Source of the DNA: Thermodesulfobacteriota bacterium
Lineage (GTDB): Bacteria > Desulfobacterota > Desulfobacteria > Desulfobacterales > JAUWMJ01
Reading direction: 5' to 3'
DNA: 64,000 nt
NCBI GenBank assembly: GCA_034189135.1
Contig: JAXHVO010000129.1
Span: forward strand, 47,345 to 111,344
Position 1 is the first letter of the stretch. Every line of letters starts with the position of its first letter. The position numbers and the translations under genes are program-made. The notes beneath the pieces were generated by a model. It saw only the letters and a program-made list of their open reading frames with translations, was not told where the DNA came from and searched no databases. This document shows, piece after piece, positions 61,817-64,000 of this stretch.

Positions 61817-63679
61817 TCATCCCCAAAGTGCATCCCTAAGCCCTGATGTTCTTTGTATTTTTCGGGAAATCGCAGTGGTAAAAACAGACTCACTTCCCCA
61901 CAATAACACGCTTTTTCTTGCGCGGGTGATTCCAGTATAAACCAGTTCTCTGGTTAAAACCGGATAGTCTTTGTCGGGAAAAACAAGGCACACATGATCA
62001 AATTCAGACCCCTGGCTTTTGTGGACGGTCATTGCATAAGCCGTTTCATGCTCCTTGATTCTGTATGGTGAATATCTTTTTACCTCCCCCGATGCTTCGG
62101 CAAAGAAAACATATAGTTTACTGCTGCCTTCTGTTGGATCCTTCATGGCGATTCCCATATCACCGTTAAAAAGGCCGAGGCTGTAGTCGTTTTTGGTAAT
62201 CAGTACCGGCCTTCCTTGGTACCATGGGTAATCATTTGCCATATCCATGGTGATTAGTTTTTTCTGGATGAGTACCTCTTCGGCCAGTCTGTTTAAGCTG
62301 AATGCGCCGTAACGTCCCACTTTCATGGCGCACAATAATTTAAATCGGTTAAACCGTTCCAGCGCTGTATATGGATCGTGCGCCATCAGATACCCAGCAT
62401 AACCCTCAACGATTTTGCCGGCGATTATGCTGTGTTTATCAGTTGAGGCTTTAAGCTCTTCCCATTGAATCCCCCTGCCCTCATTATTTTTCAGCATAAC
62501 AAAAAACGATTTCCTGTCCCCATGGTTCACTGCATGACTTAATTGTTGAATTTTACCGGTTTGGTTAAATCTCAGGCTTTTCTTTAGAACAACGATACCG
62601 TCTGCTAAACCCTGCCCCTTTTCATGCAGCTGGATTGAGGTATTAATCTTTTCATCGGCGATTACCTCTATGGTTTTGGCATACTCTTGGGAAAATATTT
62701 CCATGTTATTTCGGTGGCATATATCGCCCAGTACCGATCCGGCTTCAACCGAAGCCAGTTGATCCCTGTCTCCCATAAGAATCAAGGTGGCTGTCATCGG
62801 AATTGACGAAATCAGCTTGGACATGAGCGCAAGGTCTACCATGGAGGCTTCATCTACAATCACCACATCTGCAGGAAGCGGATTTTCCGCATGATAGCCA
62901 AAATAAGGTGACCCCGGTAGGGGCCGTAGCATTCTGTGAATGGTATAGGTTTGAACCGGTATTGCCTGTTTAATGGTCTCCCGGCAATTTATTTCCTGCT
63001 TTGCCTTTTTAATCGATTCTCCCAGCTTTGCCGCCGCCTTACCGGTGGGTGCGCAAAGAAATATACGCAGTTTTTTTCCTCTGGCCTGCTCTAGCCAAAT
63101 GGATAATATCTTTGCCACCGTATAGGTCTTACCTGTACCCGGTCCTCCGGTAATGACACAAAATCTTTTCATCACCGCGGTCATGGCAGACACCTTCTGC
63201 CAGTTGATATCCTTTTCCGATTTTTCCGGGAAAAGCCTTTGTAAACTTTCCTTTAGTAATGATGTATCAATATCCGTTATATCTTCTTTAACGCGTCTGC
63301 GGATTAATTCCGCCAGTGTTTTTTCATACTCCCAGTAGCGATAAAGATACAGCCTGTTATTTTTGTCCAGTATCAGTGGACAAAATTCTCCAGGCGTTCC
63401 CACCACCGGGCTGTTTCTCAATTTTTCCAGCCATACCTCAAGTTTGGGAAACACCGAAGGCCATTCGACGTTATGATATGTTTCCCTCTGTCCTGCAGTC
63501 ACCGATCCAAGGTCAAGACATATATTACCTTTTGCGGTGGCGCTGCTCACCAATGCCGCTCCAATCAAAACTTCAGCATCTTTTGCTTTGCAAAGGCCGG
63601 TAATGAAATTTGCAAAATGAATATCCACTTTGGATATAATTCCTATTTCATATAAGTATGTTATTGGTTCCTTATTCAT
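61817..63679 (-). CDS. recD: Exodeoxyribonuclease V alpha chain (RecD helicase)
   Basis: 620 residues from ATG 63679 (an alternative ATG is at 63688). SF1B helicase motifs: Walker A G-G-P-G-T-G-K-T-Y-T, D-E-A-S-M-V-D, G-D-R-D-Q-L-A-S-V-E-A-G, and late V-H-K-S-Q-G-S-E-F. RecD is the 5'-3' helicase of RecBCD in double-strand break repair. In most genomes recC and recB precede recD on the same strand; that position lies beyond the right edge and at least 312 bp away, so their presence cannot be judged. The size fits RecD rather than RecD2. Confidence 0.92.
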   Translation of the reverse strand: MNKEPITYLYEIGIISKVDIHFANFITGLCKAKDAEVLIGAALVSSATAKGNICLDLGSVTAGQRETYHNVEWPSVFPKLEVWLEKLRNSPVVGTPGEFCPLILDKNNRLYLYRYWEYEKTLAELIRRRVKEDITDIDTSLLKESLQRLFPEKSEKDINWQKVSAMTAVMKRFCVITGGPGTGKTYTVAKILSIWLEQARGKKLRIFLCAPTGKAAAKLGESIKKAKQEINCRETIKQAIPVQTYTIHRMLRPLPGSPYFGYHAENPLPADVVIVDEASMVDLALMSKLISSIPMTATLILMGDRDQLASVEAGSVLGDICHRNNMEIFSQEYAKTIEVIADEKINTSIQLHEKGQGLADGIVVLKKSLRFNQTGKIQQLSHAVNHGDRKSFFVMLKNNEGRGIQWEELKASTDKHSIIAGKIVEGYAGYLMAHDPYTALERFNRFKLLCAMKVGRYGAFSLNRLAEEVLIQKKLITMDMANDYPWYQGRPVLITKNDYSLGLFNGDMGIAMKDPTEGSSKLYVFFAEASGEVKRYSPYRIKEHETAYAMTVHKSQGSEFDHVCLVFPDKDYPVLTRELVYTGITRARKSVLLWGSESVFTTAISRKIQRTSGLRDALWG

Positions 63680-63688
63680 GTTATACAT

Positions 63689-64000
63689 TAACTTTTATCA
63701 TCACGAAATTAATAGTTCTTTTTAACCGCCCATTCGCTCCGCTCATTCGAGACACAGAGATCACAGAGTGTTTCATCTTATTCCTTTTCGCTGAGAAAGG
63801 CGAAAAGAAATAAACCTAAGCCCTTCGGGCAGATCATTTCAAATTCAATCGTCGGATATTGAACAAGGCGAGTTAGCGCTAAAGTCATGACCTCCGGCCC
63901 AGCCGGAGGCTTGCATAAAGCCCTATAAGGGCATCGATACTGATAACCCCTTAAGGGGTATTATTGTGTTAAAATTACTGTTCTGCGACCAAATCCATTT
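63689..64000. repeat. Gene-free 312-bp region with a series of short hairpins
   Basis: Several compact palindromes occur in a row: CTTTTCGCTGAGAAAGGCGA near 63784, CCTCCGGCCC/AGCCGGAGG (63891-63909), GCCCTATAAGGGC (63920-63932) and ACCCCTTAAGGGGT (63946-63959). A partial family C text (GGATATTGAACAAGG) is near 63855 and a CACAGAGATCACAGAG text near 63755. No coding frame is convincing. The region reads as a pile of decayed intergenic repeats; the window ends inside it. Confidence 0.55.

Overview
The window looks like a chromosomal segment from a free-living Gram-negative deltaproteobacterium, most likely of the Desulfobacterota/Desulfobacterales type. This is inferred from gene content, not from a marker gene: there is no rRNA or tRNA here. 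The supporting features are an O-antigen locus, an Mla/MCE lipid transport operon with a lipoprotein, MglA and DUF4388 signalling proteins, acetate and propionate activation genes beside a sodium/solute symporter, and many short dispersed palindromic repeats. Coding density is high and most genes are housekeeping genes.

Layout. 1-12.4 kb: polysaccharide (probably O-antigen) locus. It holds a glycosyltransferase (cut by the window edge), a three-gene set for a UDP-L-6-deoxy-HexNAc sugar (RmlD-like reductase, FnlA/WbjB-like dehydratase, WecB-like epimerase), and a second set for a D-QuiNAc or D-FucNAc initiating sugar (reductase, short phosphoglycosyltransferase, WbpM-like membrane dehydratase). 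A GlmU-like left-handed beta-helix protein and GlmM follow. Two accessory insertions sit inside: a GxxExxY cassette flanked by inverted repeats and an AbiEi/AbiEii toxin-antitoxin pair. 12.4-19 kb: BI-1 membrane protein, a small hypothetical gene, a strong hairpin, then xseA-xseB-ispA-dxs-tlyA. 19-23 kb: a 152-bp MITE-like element, an EF-G paralogue, a secreted nuclease and an SPL-family radical SAM protein.

23.7-37 kb: an acetate/propionate sensing and assimilation region. It has a CbrA/CrbS-like transporter-histidine kinase with a small membrane partner, a stand-alone receiver, a degenerate sensor kinase fused to a DEDDh exonuclease, an ACSS3/PrpE-like synthetase, a 28-residue membrane peptide not annotated by length-limited gene finding, an SSS symporter, acetyl-CoA synthetase and a TetR regulator. 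37-43.5 kb: two small membrane proteins, an orphan ParB overlapping purC, a PilZ protein, a second copy of the MITE, and a DUF4388/cNMP - MglA - TPR operon. 43.9-51.2 kb: mdh, uvrC-uvrB, cysS, ispF. 51.4-53.4 kb: two tandem divergent paralogues of unknown function and a C26 amidotransferase. 53.8-63.7 kb: ADP-forming acyl-CoA synthetase, a Cys-rich small protein, the mlaE-mlaF-mlaD-lipoprotein operon, pgi and recD.

The most distinctive points are: (i) the fusion of a kinase core without its phospho-accepting His to a DEDDh exonuclease, next to acetate genes; (ii) a MITE family with two copies, each with a perfect 5-bp target duplication; (iii) dispersed palindromes that sit flush with, or supply, the 3' ends of genes (glycosyltransferase, uvrC, ispF); (iv) the very small peptide next to the symporter; and (v) the predicted leaderless promoter of the abiE pair. 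All functional assignments come from motifs and family knowledge read by eye; no database search was run.
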